Origin: Elusimicrobiota bacterium
GTDB taxonomy: Bacteria; Elusimicrobiota; Elusimicrobia; Elusimicrobiales; Elusimicrobiaceae
Length of the DNA stretch: 64,000 nt
Assembly: GCA_029008615.1 (NCBI GenBank)
Contig: JAQXJI010000007.1
Span: forward strand, 107,502 to 171,501
Direction: 5' to 3'
The notes under the pieces were generated by a model that was given only the letters and a program-made list of their open reading frames with translations, did no database searches and was not told where the DNA came from. Positions 1 through 9,550 of the stretch are shown in pieces. Position 1 is the stretch's first letter. Each line of letters starts with the position of its first letter. A program made the position numbers and the translations under genes.

Positions 1-1
1 T

Positions 2-670
2 ATGTTGTTAAGAATGTATACCCGTTGGGCCGAACAGCATAATTTTAAAGTTCACATAACGGATATTTTACCGGGTGAAGAGGCCGGAGTAAAAAACGTA
101 ACTTTGTTTATAGAAGGCCCTTACGCTTACGGCTTTTTAAAAAGCGAAAACGGCGTACACAGGCTAGTGAGAATTTCCCCTTTTGACGCCAACAGCCGCA
201 GGCATACCTCGTTTGCTTCTTTGGACATACTGCCCGATATCGAAGACGAAATCAATATAGAAATTTTGGATAAAGATATAGAAGTAACCACCTGCCGCAG
301 CGGCGGTGCGGGCGGCCAGAACGTCAATAAGGTGGAAACAGCCGTGCGCATTTTGCACAAACCTACGGGGATAGTCGTCGCCTGCCAGGTTGAGCGTTCC
401 CAACTGCAAAACAAAACGCGCGCTATGAAAATGCTTAAAGCCAAGTTGTACGAAATGGAACTCGATAAAAAACGCTCGGAAATGGAACGCCATTACAGCG
501 AAAAGGGCGATATCGCTTGGGGCCATCAGATACGCTCCTATGTGTTTATGCCTTATCAGCTTGTAAAAGATTTGCGGACGGGTTATGAAACTTCCAATAT
601 CCAAGGCGTTATGGACGGCGATTTGGACTCTTTTATGCAGGCTTATCTTGATTATAAAGCCGGTGCTTAA
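2..670 (+). CDS. prfB: Peptide chain release factor 2, C-terminal part (cut by window edge)
   Basis: RF2 recognises UGA and UAA stop codons and triggers peptide release on the ribosome. The visible 222 residues contain the RF2-specific tripeptide SPF (in [15 protein letters not shown]), which reads the stop codon, and the catalytic GGQ loop ([10 protein letters not shown]) that enters the peptidyl-transferase centre. The first Met in the window lies inside the conserved helix ([11 protein letters not shown]), so the true start and any programmed RF2 frameshift site are upstream of position 1. The stop overlaps the hemW start (TAATG), so the two are likely cotranscribed and translationally coupled. 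Confidence 0.95.
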   Translation: MLLRMYTRWAEQHNFKVHITDILPGEEAGVKNVTLFIEGPYAYGFLKSENGVHRLVRISPFDANSRRHTSFASLDILPDIEDEINIEILDKDIEVTTCRSGGAGGQNVNKVETAVRILHKPTGIVVACQVERSQLQNKTRAMKMLKAKLYEMELDKKRSEMERHYSEKGDIAWGHQIRSYVFMPYQLVKDLRTGYETSNIQGVMDGDLDSFMQAYLDYKAGA

Positions 671-1755
671 TGCTTGGTCTTTATATACATATTCCTTTTT
701 GCGTCAGCAAATGTTTTTATTGCGATTTCGCTTCCTATCCCGGCAAAACCGCTTTGATAACTCCTTACCTAAAAGCTTTGGAAAAAGAATCCGGCCTTTA
801 CCGGCTTAAAACAAAACCGCAAACCGTTTATATAGGCGGCGGTACGCCCAGCATTTTAAGCGCGGAACAAATAAAATTTTTGCTTGATTTTATCAATGCG
901 AAGTACGGCGGCGGTTTTAAAGAATTTACTTTTGAATGCAATCCGGAAAGCGTAAACGAAGAAAAACTAAAAATTTTAAAAGAGGGCGGAGTTAACCGCA
1001 TAAGTTTGGGGCTTCAAAGTTTTAATGACGCGGAACTTAAGCTTATAGGCCGCGCGCACAATAAGGCCGATTTTATAAAAGCATATTCTCTTGTCGTTAA
1101 ATATTTTGATAATATCAATATCGACTTGATAGCCGCTTTGCCAGGACAGACAAAAGAAAGTTTTTTAAGCGGGCTGAAAGCCGTTTTGGATTTTAAGCCG
1201 AGGCACATTTCCCTCTACGGTTTGCAGGTTGAAGAAGGTACGCCGCTTTTTCGGCAAGGCTATTCTTACGACGACGCTTTTTATGTGGAGCTACTGGAGA
1301 GCGCGTATAAAATTTTAACCGCTTGCGGTTTTGAACAGTATGAAATTTCCAATTACGCTATGCCCGGCGCGGAAAGCTTGCATAATATAAATTATTGGCT
1401 TGGCGGAGAATATTTGGGCTTGGGTGCGGCCGCCGGCGGTTATTTGGGCGGAGAGAGATATGGAAACTTCCCCGGGATTGAAGAGTATATTTCTTCCGTA
1501 AACAAAGGGGAAAGGCCTCTTTCTTTTAAAGAAACACTTTGCGGTAAAGCAAAAACCGGGGAAAAAATAATGACGGCTTTCAGATACTTAAAAGGTTTTA
1601 AACCGGATTTGCAAATGTTAAAATATTTCGGTGCGGATTTTGACGATTTGCTTAAAGCCGGCCTTATAGAAAATGACGGCGAGAATTTAAAACTTTCCGC
1701 CAAAGGCAAATATTTTGCCAATCAGGTATTCAGCCGTTTTGTGGAGCCTTTTTAA
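670..1755 (+). CDS. hemW: HemW-type radical SAM protein (heme chaperone / CPO-like)
   Basis: A 361-residue radical SAM protein of the HemN/HemW family. The iron-sulfur motif C-x3-C-x2-C is at residues 11-18 (PFCVSKCFYCDF), followed by the GGGTPS SAM-binding motif near residue 58 and the NPES motif. The length and the N-terminus starting straight at the radical SAM core match HemW (heme insertion chaperone) better than true HemN, which has a longer N-terminal extension. HemW proteins were long annotated as oxygen-independent coproporphyrinogen oxidases. The ATG overlaps the prfB stop by one base, and the stop abuts the next gene directly. No heme biosynthesis gene is visible nearby, so its client here is unknown. 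Confidence 0.88.
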   Translation: MLGLYIHIPFCVSKCFYCDFASYPGKTALITPYLKALEKESGLYRLKTKPQTVYIGGGTPSILSAEQIKFLLDFINAKYGGGFKEFTFECNPESVNEEKLKILKEGGVNRISLGLQSFNDAELKLIGRAHNKADFIKAYSLVVKYFDNINIDLIAALPGQTKESFLSGLKAVLDFKPRHISLYGLQVEEGTPLFRQGYSYDDAFYVELLESAYKILTACGFEQYEISNYAMPGAESLHNINYWLGGEYLGLGAAAGGYLGGERYGNFPGIEEYISSVNKGERPLSFKETLCGKAKTGEKIMTAFRYLKGFKPDLQMLKYFGADFDDLLKAGLIENDGENLKLSAKGKYFANQVFSRFVEPF

Positions 1756-2454
1756 ATGCGCGTAAAAGCTTATAAAACAGGGATTTTCAAAGAAAACGGG
1801 GATTTGCCCTCTTTCATAAAAAAACATCTTCCTTCGCTTAAAGAGGGCAGTATTATTGCGGTTTCCTCCAAAGTGGCAGGGCTTTGGGAAGGCCGCACCG
1901 CGGATTTGGCTCTTAAAGAAAAAATCATAAAAGAAAGCAGCGATTTTTATTTAAAGACTTCGCTTTGTTATTTTACAGTAAAAGACGGTATGGTTATGAC
2001 TAATGCCGGCGTTGACGAAAGCAATATAAAAGGCAAGCTTTCGCTTTTGCCGGAAGAACCTTATAAAACCGCCGCGCGCCTAAGAACCGCACTTAAAGAA
2101 ATTTATAAAGTAAAAAAGCTCGGCGTGATTTTAACCGACAGTATGATACTGCCTTTAAGGGCGGGGGTGATTTCCGCCGCGGTGGGGTATGCCGGTTTTA
2201 AAGGCGTAAAAGATTACAGAGGAAAGGGAGATATCTTCGGCCGCAAACTTAAAATGACCCTTGTAGACGCCGCCGATACTTTGGCGGCTGCCGCCGGCCT
2301 TATGATGGGCGAAGGCAAAGAAAAAAGGCCCTTTGCCGTCATTGAAGACGCGCCCGTAATATTTGTTTCCGGACAAAAAAAAGGGGAAATAACTTATCCC
2401 CTTGAAGACGACCTTTATTATCCGTTTTTTAAACCTTTTTTTAAACGCAAATAA
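1756..2454 (+). CDS. CofE-like F420-0:gamma-glutamyl ligase family protein
   Basis: A 232-residue protein of the coenzyme F420:L-glutamate ligase (CofE/PF01996-like) family. Visible family features are an N-terminal strand-loop with VSSKVAGLWEGR, the TNAGVDESNI motif, and the DS-x3-LPLRAGV segment. In F420 makers CofE adds glutamates to F420-0. Many bacteria without F420 carry short homologues of unknown function, and nothing else here points to F420 synthesis. The start codon immediately follows the hemW stop, so it is the third gene of a prfB-hemW operon. It converges on coaD with a one-base gap. Family assignment is fairly sure; the biochemical role is not. Confidence 0.75.
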   Translation: MRVKAYKTGIFKENGDLPSFIKKHLPSLKEGSIIAVSSKVAGLWEGRTADLALKEKIIKESSDFYLKTSLCYFTVKDGMVMTNAGVDESNIKGKLSLLPEEPYKTAARLRTALKEIYKVKKLGVILTDSMILPLRAGVISAAVGYAGFKGVKDYRGKGDIFGRKLKMTLVDAADTLAAAAGLMMGEGKEKRPFAVIEDAPVIFVSGQKKGEITYPLEDDLYYPFFKPFFKRK

Positions 2455-2455
2455 A

Positions 2456-2938
2456 TTATTTTTTATATTTTTCCACCAGTTCTTTTTCCACGGAAGCGGG
2501 CACGCAGTTTTTAAGCCGTCCGCCCAGGGAATAGGCTTCACGCACCATAGAGGAAGTCAGATAAGTGTATTTCGCGCTCGGCATTAAAAAGACGGTTTCC
2601 ATTTCCCCGTTAAGTTCGCGGTTGGTATTTGCCAGGATAAATTCGTATTCCAAATCCGTCAAAGCGCGCAGGCCGCGTATGGCCACTTTGGCTTTTTTAA
2701 GCTTCATATAATCGGCCAGAAGTCCGTCAAAAAAATCTACTTTTACGTTTTTAAATTCCTGCGTATTTTCTTTTAAATGTTTTAAACGCTCTTCAACGCT
2801 GAAGACCGGTTTTTTGTTTTTATTGACGAGTATCGCGACGATGACTTCGTCAAAAATATCGGCCGCGCGGCGGATAATATCAAGATGTCCGTTTGTTACA
2901 GGGTCGAAAGTTCCGGGGTATACGGCAATATTTTTCAT
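2456..2938 (-). CDS. coaD: Phosphopantetheine adenylyltransferase
   Basis: A 160-residue enzyme that transfers AMP from ATP to 4'-phosphopantetheine, the penultimate step of coenzyme A synthesis, in the cytosol. The nucleotidyl-transferase signature is GTFDPVTNGH at residues 9-18, with the second ATP-binding segment YTYLTSSMVRE near residue 124. Length is normal for the family. An AGAGGTG Shine-Dalgarno lies a few bases upstream of the ATG. The gene is divergent from dgt across about 33 bp and convergent with the CofE-like gene. Confidence 0.95.
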   Translation of the reverse strand: MKNIAVYPGTFDPVTNGHLDIIRRAADIFDEVIVAILVNKNKKPVFSVEERLKHLKENTQEFKNVKVDFFDGLLADYMKLKKAKVAIRGLRALTDLEYEFILANTNRELNGEMETVFLMPSAKYTYLTSSMVREAYSLGGRLKNCVPASVEKELVEKYKK

Positions 2939-2959
2939 AAAACACCTCTCTAACTTTAT

Positions 2960-2965
2960 TATAAT
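2960..2965 (+). promoter_or_regulatory. -10 box of a probable leaderless promoter for dgt
   Basis: TATAAT sits exactly 6 nt before the dgt ATG, and there is no Shine-Dalgarno. Transcription would start at or next to the A of the ATG. The same spacing recurs at several other genes in this window. Confidence 0.5.
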
Positions 2966-2971
2966 AATTCT

Positions 2972-4084
2972 ATGAATAAAAATCCTTTTCCAGATTCGGT
3001 TTATTTAAAAAGAACTTATCCGGCGGAGCCGGATTTCAGAGGGGAGTATTTCCGCGATCAAACCAAAATTATACATTCCCAGCCTTTTAGAAGGCTTAAA
3101 AGTAAGACGCAGGTTTTCGCCGCGCCCGGCAATGACCATATTTGCACGCGTATAGAACACGTTTTGCACGTTGCGACGATAGCCGTTTCAATATGTAAAG
3201 GATTAAACCAAACCGGCAACTGGAAACTGGATGAGGAACTGGCCTATTCCATAGGCCTTGCTCACGATTTGGGCCACGCGCCTTTCGGCCACGAAGGCGA
3301 AAGAGCGATAGCCAGCAAAATAGCTCCTGCAAATTTTATGCACGAATTAAACGGCTACCGTGTGGTGGAGCATCTTACCTGTTACGGGCGGGGGCTTAAC
3401 CTTACTTATGCTGTTAAAGACGGTATTATCTGCCACTGCGGAGAAGACTTCAACAACAACGCTTTAAAGCCGGGCCCGATTCCCAACGATTTGGAAGCCA
3501 TCAAAGACCGCCGGCACTTGCCTTCTACTTATGAGGGCTGTGTGGTGCGCCTTTCAGATAAAATAGCTTATTTGGGCCGCGATATTGAGGATGCCGTCCG
3601 CGCCAAAATAATAACTTACGCAGACGTACCCTCAATAATAAAAAAGGAACTGGGCGAAAACAACGGCGAAATTATAAATACCCTCGTGCTTGATTTGACG
3701 CGCAATTCCGCCGATAAGGACAGTATAGGCTTTTCCCAAGAAAAGTTTGAGATTATGGGCGAACTTAAAAAGTTTAACTATAAACATATTTATAATCATT
3801 CTTCCGTGGCGAAGCAAAAAGACGTGCTTACTTATGCTGTCGGCAAATTGTTTGATTATTACGAAGAACTTTTTGAAAAGTATTCTTTCGGCCCGGGTTA
3901 CGCCGCCGAACAGAAACAGGCCGCAAGAAGTTTTGGACATTATTTGGAATCAATGCGGCACATTTACGAGGGCAAAGCCGGGGTGAAAGTCATCGTTACG
4001 GATTACATAGCCGGTATGACCGATTTTTACGCACAGGAATGCATAAAAGAGGCCCTTGGAATCAATCTGAATTTTAATTTTTAA
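2972..4084 (+). CDS. dgt: dGTP triphosphohydrolase-like HD-domain protein
   Basis: A 370-residue HD-superfamily dNTP triphosphohydrolase, which cleaves dGTP or other dNTPs to the nucleoside and tripolyphosphate. The HD metal site is visible as RIEHVLHVATIA (His ligand) and HDLGHAPFGHEGE, and SDKIAYLGRDIEDA follows as the later Asp ligand region. Length fits the Dgt-like subgroup rather than the longer E. coli Dgt, so substrate specificity is uncertain. It is transcribed alone, between coaD (divergent) and mutL (convergent), and appears to lack a ribosome binding site. A role in dNTP pool control is inferred from the family. Confidence 0.9.
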   Translation: MNKNPFPDSVYLKRTYPAEPDFRGEYFRDQTKIIHSQPFRRLKSKTQVFAAPGNDHICTRIEHVLHVATIAVSICKGLNQTGNWKLDEELAYSIGLAHDLGHAPFGHEGERAIASKIAPANFMHELNGYRVVEHLTCYGRGLNLTYAVKDGIICHCGEDFNNNALKPGPIPNDLEAIKDRRHLPSTYEGCVVRLSDKIAYLGRDIEDAVRAKIITYADVPSIIKKELGENNGEIINTLVLDLTRNSADKDSIGFSQEKFEIMGELKKFNYKHIYNHSSVAKQKDVLTYAVGKLFDYYEELFEKYSFGPGYAAEQKQAARSFGHYLESMRHIYEGKAGVKVIVTDYIAGMTDFYAQECIKEALGINLNFNF

Positions 4085-4112
4085 CCGCTGATTCTTTTAT
4101 ATATTGGGAAAA

Positions 4113-4141
4113 CGGACGAAGCTGGAAATCAGCTTCGTCCG
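4113..4141 (-). terminator. Terminator of the mutS-mutL operon, overlapping the mutL stop
   Basis: A perfect 12-bp stem (CGGACGAAGCTG and its complement) with a 5-nt loop. On the minus strand it is followed by TTTTCCC. The mutL stop codon lies in the stem-loop. On the plus strand, where dgt ends, no T tract follows, so it serves mainly the mut operon. Confidence 0.75.
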
Positions 4142-6021
4142 AATTTGCGCGTTATTTCCTTCATTTCCAAAGTAATTAAAGTCGGCCTGCCGTGCGGGCA
4201 ATGTAAAGCATCTTTGCACTTTTTCATATTGTTTAGTAAAGCTTCGGCCTGGACTTTTTCCAGCTTTTCCCCGGCTTTTATTGATTTTTTGCACGCCATT
4301 GTAGATATCAGACAGTACTTAAGTTTATCGTCGGATTTGGCCGGGTCGCCGATAACGTCGGATAAAGAAATTATGAAATCTCTTATGCTTTCTTCTTTGA
4401 ACTTAAGTAAATTCGGTACGGAGTTAATGCTGAGCGTGTTTGCGGAAAATCTTGATATCTCAAACCCCGTCAATTCTAAAACTTCGCTCCAGGCAAGCAC
4501 GGCTTCAAGCTTGCTTGCCGGCAGCCGTACGCTTACAGGGAACATCAAAGGCTGAACTTGCACCGCCGCATTTTCAATCTGAGCCCAATACTCTTCAAAA
4601 TAAATTCTTTCCTGCGCGGCGTGTTGGTCTATCAAAACCAAACCTTGAGGATTTTCAAATAACAGATAACTTTGCTGAAGCTGCCCCAAATAGGTGTAAG
4701 GGCCTTTAAACCATAAGGGGTCGCTCGGCTCGGATTGGGGTATAAGGGTTGGGCCTTCTTCCTGCGGGTTGTTTTTGTTCGTATAGGAAAATTCCGCGGC
4801 GTGATGCTCTTTTTCAATATCGTAAGAAGGGGGTTCCTCAAAATCCCTGGCTTGCATAGAAGGTTCGGCCTTGGGCGTAGCCACATTAAGAAAATCTACG
4901 CCGCCGAAGCTTTGCGTCTTTGTCAAAAAATCTTCTTGAGCAATCGGCACAGGCGGGCAGGGAAAAGCGGACGCATCTTCAGCCGAAACGGGTTGACGGC
5001 TTGTTTTAATTTGCAAATTTTGGCTTTGAGAGTTTTTTAAAAGAGTATCGGCTATTTTTGAATAAACGAAATTAAATACCGCATTTTCCTGAATAAACTT
5101 AATATCCTTTTTTTGCGGATGTATGTTTACGTCAAACTCGCTCGGCGGAAGAGTCATATAAATTACGGCGGCGGGGTGTTTGTCTTTTTCCCGGTAAGGC
5201 TGATAGGCCTTATATAAAGCCTGCTGTAAAAGTTTGCAGGTTATGGGCCGCCTGTTGACGAAGAAAAATTGTCTGTCCCGCGCGGGGCTCAGCTTATCCG
5301 CCGGTGAAACAAAAGCCTTAAAACTAAATTGCGAGTCTTCAATGTAAATCAAATTTTTTACGATTTCTTCGCCTATGATTTTTCCAAGGCGGCTTCTCAG
5401 CCCGGCTTGGTCGTTTTTTTGCGAGGCGAGCGCATAAATTTTATTTCCGTCGGTTCTTACGTTAAAGGCCGTTTCGGGGTTTGCCATAGCGGCGTCTTCC
5501 GCGCAGGAAAGAAGATGGCTTCTTTCTACGGCGTCGGATTTTAAAAATTTTAGTCTGGCGGGAGTGTTAAAAAACAAATCGCGCACTTCCACCGTCGTGC
5601 CTTTTAAAGCGGGCGCGGGCGCTTGGTTTATCAGTTTGCCGCCTTCGGCTTGTATCATTGCGCCCTTTTTGCCTTCCACGCAGGAAGAAATCGTAATTTT
5701 GCTTATCGCCGCAATGGAGTACAAAGCTTCTCCCCTGAAGCCGAAAGTGTTTAAGCTGCCTAAATCCTCAAAATCCGTGATTTTGCTGGTTGAGTGACGC
5801 AAAAGGGCCGTAGGCAAATCTTCTTTCCCGATGCCTTGGCCGTTGTCGTTTACGCGGATAAGTTTTTTGCCCGCTTTTTCTATGTCAACATTAATAATTG
5901 TCGCGCCGGAATCCAGGCTGTTTTCCAACAGTTCCTTTAAGACGCCGCTCGGGCGTTCTATCACTTCCCCCGCGGCGATTTTTCCTGCGGTTTTCTGGTC
6001 AAGCAGCTTAATGCGTTTCAC
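4129..6021 (-). CDS. mutL: DNA mismatch repair protein MutL (endonuclease type)
   Basis: MutL couples MutS mismatch recognition to strand incision. The N-terminal GHKL ATPase is clear (KIAAGEVIERP, ELLENSLDSGA, NDNGQGI, GFRGEAL). The C-terminal domain has the endonuclease metal-site motif DQHAAQERIYFEE, ACKKSIKAGE and CPHGRPT, so this is a nicking MutL as in bacteria without MutH. An ATG exists at 6042, but the better start is GTG at 6021. It overlaps the mutS stop as GTGA and has AGAGG 8 nt upstream, giving about 630 residues. A Pro/Ser-rich linker separates the two domains. Last gene of the operon. Confidence 0.96.
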   Translation of the reverse strand: MKRIKLLDQKTAGKIAAGEVIERPSGVLKELLENSLDSGATIINVDIEKAGKKLIRVNDNGQGIGKEDLPTALLRHSTSKITDFEDLGSLNTFGFRGEALYSIAAISKITISSCVEGKKGAMIQAEGGKLINQAPAPALKGTTVEVRDLFFNTPARLKFLKSDAVERSHLLSCAEDAAMANPETAFNVRTDGNKIYALASQKNDQAGLRSRLGKIIGEEIVKNLIYIEDSQFSFKAFVSPADKLSPARDRQFFFVNRRPITCKLLQQALYKAYQPYREKDKHPAAVIYMTLPPSEFDVNIHPQKKDIKFIQENAVFNFVYSKIADTLLKNSQSQNLQIKTSRQPVSAEDASAFPCPPVPIAQEDFLTKTQSFGGVDFLNVATPKAEPSMQARDFEEPPSYDIEKEHHAAEFSYTNKNNPQEEGPTLIPQSEPSDPLWFKGPYTYLGQLQQSYLLFENPQGLVLIDQHAAQERIYFEEYWAQIENAAVQVQPLMFPVSVRLPASKLEAVLAWSEVLELTGFEISRFSANTLSINSVPNLLKFKEESIRDFIISLSDVIGDPAKSDDKLKYCLISTMACKKSIKAGEKLEKVQAEALLNNMKKCKDALHCPHGRPTLITLEMKEITRKFGRS

Positions 6022-8567
6022 TCTTCTAACCTCTTTTTCCATTCGGAAATTATTTGTAAAGCCTGTAAAGGCGTTATTTTATTTAAGTCTACCATTTTTA
6101 TTTCCTGCACTATCGGGCTGGAAAATAAATCGGGGTTTTTGTCCTCCTGCATAGTGTTGGCCATAGCCTGTTTTTCGCCCAAATCTGCCAATATCTTCTT
6201 GGCGCGTAAAATGCAGCTTTGCGGAAGCCCGGCTATCTGCGCGACGTGCACTCCGTAAGATTTATCCGCCCCGCCCGGCTGTATTTCAAAGAGGAAATTC
6301 AATTTAATTTCGCCGGACGGCGTTTTGTATTCGCTGGCGGTTACGTGGAAGTTTTTTATGCGGGAATATTTTTCTTCCAGTTCCGTAAGTTCAAAATAAT
6401 GCGTTGCGAACAGCACTTTAGGTCCCTGCCCGTGCGGTTTATAGAGATATTCCGTTATGGCCCAAGCTATGGAAATGCCATCGTAGGTGGAAGTGCCGCG
6501 GCCGACTTCGTCCAAAAGTATCAGCGTGGAAGATGTGGCGCAGGCCAAAATATTGGCCGTTTCGCGCATTTCCACCATAAAGGTGGATTCGCCCCTGCTT
6601 AAAGCGTCCTGCGCACCGATACGGGTGAGGATTTTATCCGTTATCGGTATTTCCGCGTGTTCGGCCGGGACGAAGCTTCCCATTTGCGCCATAATCGTAA
6701 TTAAGGCCGTCTGCTTTAAAAATACGCTCTTGCCGCCCATATTCGGCCCTGTCAGCAGTATAATCTGCGGGCCTTGCCCGCCGAGCGTCAAATTGTTGGG
6801 AACGAAGCTGCCGCTGGGGATATTTTGCTCCACTATCGGGTGGCGGCCCTTTTCTATTACCAAGGCGCCGTTTTCCGGCATAATTTGCGGCTTTTTGTAA
6901 TTGCCGTTAAGCGCGGCGCACGCCAAAGAGAACAAACAATCGGTTTTCGCTATTATTTTTGCCATTTGCTTCAGCACCGCAAGATTTTGGTAAAGATAGG
7001 CTTTTATCTTTTCAAATATAGCAAGCTCTATGCGAAGGCTTTTTTCTTCCGCGGAAAGGATTTTCTTTTCCAGTTCTTTCAGCTCTTCCGTTACGAATCT
7101 TTCCGCGCTGGTTAAAGTTTGTTTGCGGATATAGTCGTAAGGCACTTTTGAAATATGCGTTTTGGTGACTTCTATATAATAGCCGAATACGGTGTTGAAC
7201 CCGACTTTTAGGGAAGGTATGCCGGTGCGTTCCTTTTCCCTTTGGCAGATTTCCATAAGAGCTTTGTCCGCGTGCTGTTTTAAATTGACGATTCCGTCCA
7301 GTTCCGTATTATAGCCGGGTTTTATTATGCCGCCGTCGGAAAGTTTTACGGGCGGATTTTCATTTAACGCGCTTGCGAGCAAATCGGAAATTTCTTTAAG
7401 TTTCGCAAAATGCATGGCGAAGACTTCCTTAAGCTCCGGCAGCATCTCTCCGTAGCTTAAAACCCACTCGCGTATTTTGTCGGAAAGCATTAAAGACTGC
7501 CTTAAACCCGCCAAATCCCTTGGAGTGGCGGAAGAAGTGGCCACGCGGCTCATAATCCTTTCAATATCGCAGATGTCCTTTAAAAGCAAGGCCAGCTCGT
7601 CGCGGGCGGATTCATTGCTAAGCAAAGCTTCCACGGCGTCTTGCCTGTGGTTGATTTCTTTGACGTTTAAAAGCGGGCGCAGTATCCATTCCTTGAGCAT
7701 TCTTGAACCCATCGGCGTTTTTGTGTAATCCAATATGCCCCAAAGGGTGTTTTTCCTGCCGCCGACTTGGCTGGAAACCAGTTCCAAGGTGTTTACGGCT
7801 GCGCCGTCAAGCTGTAAAAATTCCGAAATTTCCCTGTAAAACGGGGCGAAGTATTCGCGGAAATTGTCGTTTGTGCCCGCCATGTATTTAAGGCAGTTTA
7901 AGCCCGCTTTCAAAGCCAGGGGATATTCTGTCAGTATGCCGGGCCAATTTTCGGGAATATTGTCGGTTTCGGAGGAACTTTCGCACGGGGAAAGCGTCAA
8001 ATCCTGAGGGAGTATAATTTTGGTTTTAAGTTTCGCCAAGCTGGCTTTGCCGCCTATCACTTCGGAGGGGTTAATCGTCGCCATTACCGTGGAAAGTACG
8101 GTCATTTCTTCGTCCTCGGCGTTCTGCGTAATCCAAAAATCGCCGGTTGAAGCTTCAAGGCAGGCCAGGCCCCATCCTTTTTTATCGGTTTCCACGGCTA
8201 CCAAATAATTGGAATTGCCGGCTTCCAGCATGGAATCTTCAAGAACGGTGCCGGGGGTTATTATCCTGACGATTTTCCTTTCAAAAAGTTTTGTTTTTGG
8301 GTTTGTGATATTTGAAGTCTGTTCGCAAACTGCTATTTTTTTGCCGGCTTTTAAAAGTTTGGCTATGTAGGAATTTGCCGAATGGAAAGGCACTCCGCAC
8401 ATCGGCTGATCTCCGCGGGCCGTCAAAGCAAGCCCGAGCAGGCGGGAGCCTTCTTTGGCGTCTTCTCCGAACATTTCATAAAAGTCGCCCAGCCTGAAAA
8501 ACAATAAAGCTTCGGGGTTTTGGTTTTTTATTTCATAGTACTGTCGCATTAGGGGGGTTAGTGTCAT
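6018..8567 (-). CDS. mutS: DNA mismatch repair protein MutS
   Basis: An 849-residue MutS1 that binds mismatches and loops as a dimer and recruits MutL. The N-terminal mismatch-reading Phe-x-Glu motif is in FFRLGDFYEMF. The ATPase has Walker A GPNMGGKSVF, Walker B/ABC signature DEVGRGTSTYDG and the FATHYFELTEL segment. The start reads in frame through a C6 tract (Thr-Pro near residue 4), which aligns with the conserved TPMM-type N-terminus. It is 8 nt downstream of dus and overlaps mutL, forming one transcriptional unit. Confidence 0.97.
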   Translation of the reverse strand: MTLTPLMRQYYEIKNQNPEALLFFRLGDFYEMFGEDAKEGSRLLGLALTARGDQPMCGVPFHSANSYIAKLLKAGKKIAVCEQTSNITNPKTKLFERKIVRIITPGTVLEDSMLEAGNSNYLVAVETDKKGWGLACLEASTGDFWITQNAEDEEMTVLSTVMATINPSEVIGGKASLAKLKTKIILPQDLTLSPCESSSETDNIPENWPGILTEYPLALKAGLNCLKYMAGTNDNFREYFAPFYREISEFLQLDGAAVNTLELVSSQVGGRKNTLWGILDYTKTPMGSRMLKEWILRPLLNVKEINHRQDAVEALLSNESARDELALLLKDICDIERIMSRVATSSATPRDLAGLRQSLMLSDKIREWVLSYGEMLPELKEVFAMHFAKLKEISDLLASALNENPPVKLSDGGIIKPGYNTELDGIVNLKQHADKALMEICQREKERTGIPSLKVGFNTVFGYYIEVTKTHISKVPYDYIRKQTLTSAERFVTEELKELEKKILSAEEKSLRIELAIFEKIKAYLYQNLAVLKQMAKIIAKTDCLFSLACAALNGNYKKPQIMPENGALVIEKGRHPIVEQNIPSGSFVPNNLTLGGQGPQIILLTGPNMGGKSVFLKQTALITIMAQMGSFVPAEHAEIPITDKILTRIGAQDALSRGESTFMVEMRETANILACATSSTLILLDEVGRGTSTYDGISIAWAITEYLYKPHGQGPKVLFATHYFELTELEEKYSRIKNFHVTASEYKTPSGEIKLNFLFEIQPGGADKSYGVHVAQIAGLPQSCILRAKKILADLGEKQAMANTMQEDKNPDLFSSPIVQEIKMVDLNKITPLQALQIISEWKKRLEE

Positions 8568-8575
8568 ACTGAGTT

Positions 8576-9550
8576 TTAATTCTCCTTTGTAACGACGGAG
8601 AGTATCTCCCGCGCTTGGGCAAGGGTTTCACAGCGTACAAATTGTTCTCTCACGGCGGCGGCGTTGGTAAATCCGTTCAGCCAATAACCAACCGTCTTTT
8701 TGCTGCGGCTTATGCCGGTTCTCTCTCCGTAGAATTTAACATTCTCCTCTATCAAAGTAAGAAACATCAGCGCCTTTTCCGCATTTGCAATTTTGCCGAA
8801 AGGCCGTGAGCTGAGGATACTGCTTATTTCCGTAAAAATAAATGGGTTGCCTATGGCGCCGCGGCCTATCATTACGGCCTGCGCGCCGGTTTCAAACATA
8901 TTTTTTGCGTCCTGCGCATTCAGAATGCCGCCGTTTGCTATTACAGGTATCTGCGCCACACGGCAGGCGCTTTCCAAAAAAGCCAAATTAGGCGGGCCGG
9001 AATGAACGTCTGCCGCCGCACGGGCGTGCAAAGTTATGGCGGCCGCGCCGCTGTCTTGCGCGATTTTGGTCAGCAAAGGCGCCAAATTTTCCGTGCGGTT
9101 TAAAGAAACGCGTGTTTTTAAAGTAACGGGAATCTTTACGCTTTTTACCGCGGCTTTTAAAATTTCGGCGATTTTTTTGGGTGTTTTCATAAGTACGCAG
9201 CCGGCCCCGGCTTTGTTGACTTTTTTAACCGGGCATCCGGCGTTTATATCTATAATGTCCGCGCCCTGGGCTTCGGCCCTTTTGCAGGCTTGCGCTATGG
9301 TTTGTGCGTCGCCGCCGAACACTTGCATAGAAAGCGGGTGTTCGGCTTTATCCACCTGAAGCATTTTAACGCTTTTGGGACTGTCAAATTTTAAAGCGGC
9401 GGCGGAAACCATTTCCGCGCATACAAGCCCCGCCCCGCCTTTAAGACATAAAATTCTAAAAGGAGTATCCGTAATCCCCGCCATCGGAGCGAGGACCAAG
9501 TTTGAGGGACAGACGAAATCCCCTATTTTAAGTTGTTTTATATAAGGCAT
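8576..9550 (-). CDS. dus: tRNA-dihydrouridine synthase
   Basis: A 324-residue FMN-dependent TIM-barrel enzyme reducing uridine to dihydrouridine in tRNA D-loops. Diagnostic segments are APMAGITDTPFR near the N-terminus, NAGCPVKKVNKAGAGCVLM (the second Cys region supplies the catalytic acid), VIANGGI and MIGRGAIGNPFIF for phosphate/FMN binding. The DusB-like subgroup is likely from length and motif spelling, but the exact target uridine cannot be read from sequence. It directly abuts the upstream nucleotidase gene without a gap and precedes mutS by 8 nt. Confidence 0.93.
   Translation of the reverse strand: MPYIKQLKIGDFVCPSNLVLAPMAGITDTPFRILCLKGGAGLVCAEMVSAAALKFDSPKSVKMLQVDKAEHPLSMQVFGGDAQTIAQACKRAEAQGADIIDINAGCPVKKVNKAGAGCVLMKTPKKIAEILKAAVKSVKIPVTLKTRVSLNRTENLAPLLTKIAQDSGAAAITLHARAAADVHSGPPNLAFLESACRVAQIPVIANGGILNAQDAKNMFETGAQAVMIGRGAIGNPFIFTEISSILSSRPFGKIANAEKALMFLTLIEENVKFYGERTGISRSKKTVGYWLNGFTNAAAVREQFVRCETLAQAREILSVVTKEN

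Noticed and set aside
6040..6042. ATG at 6042 as the mutL start
   Set aside because: No Shine-Dalgarno there, whereas GTG at 6021 overlaps the mutS stop as GTGA with AGAGG at correct spacing and matches the family N-terminus.
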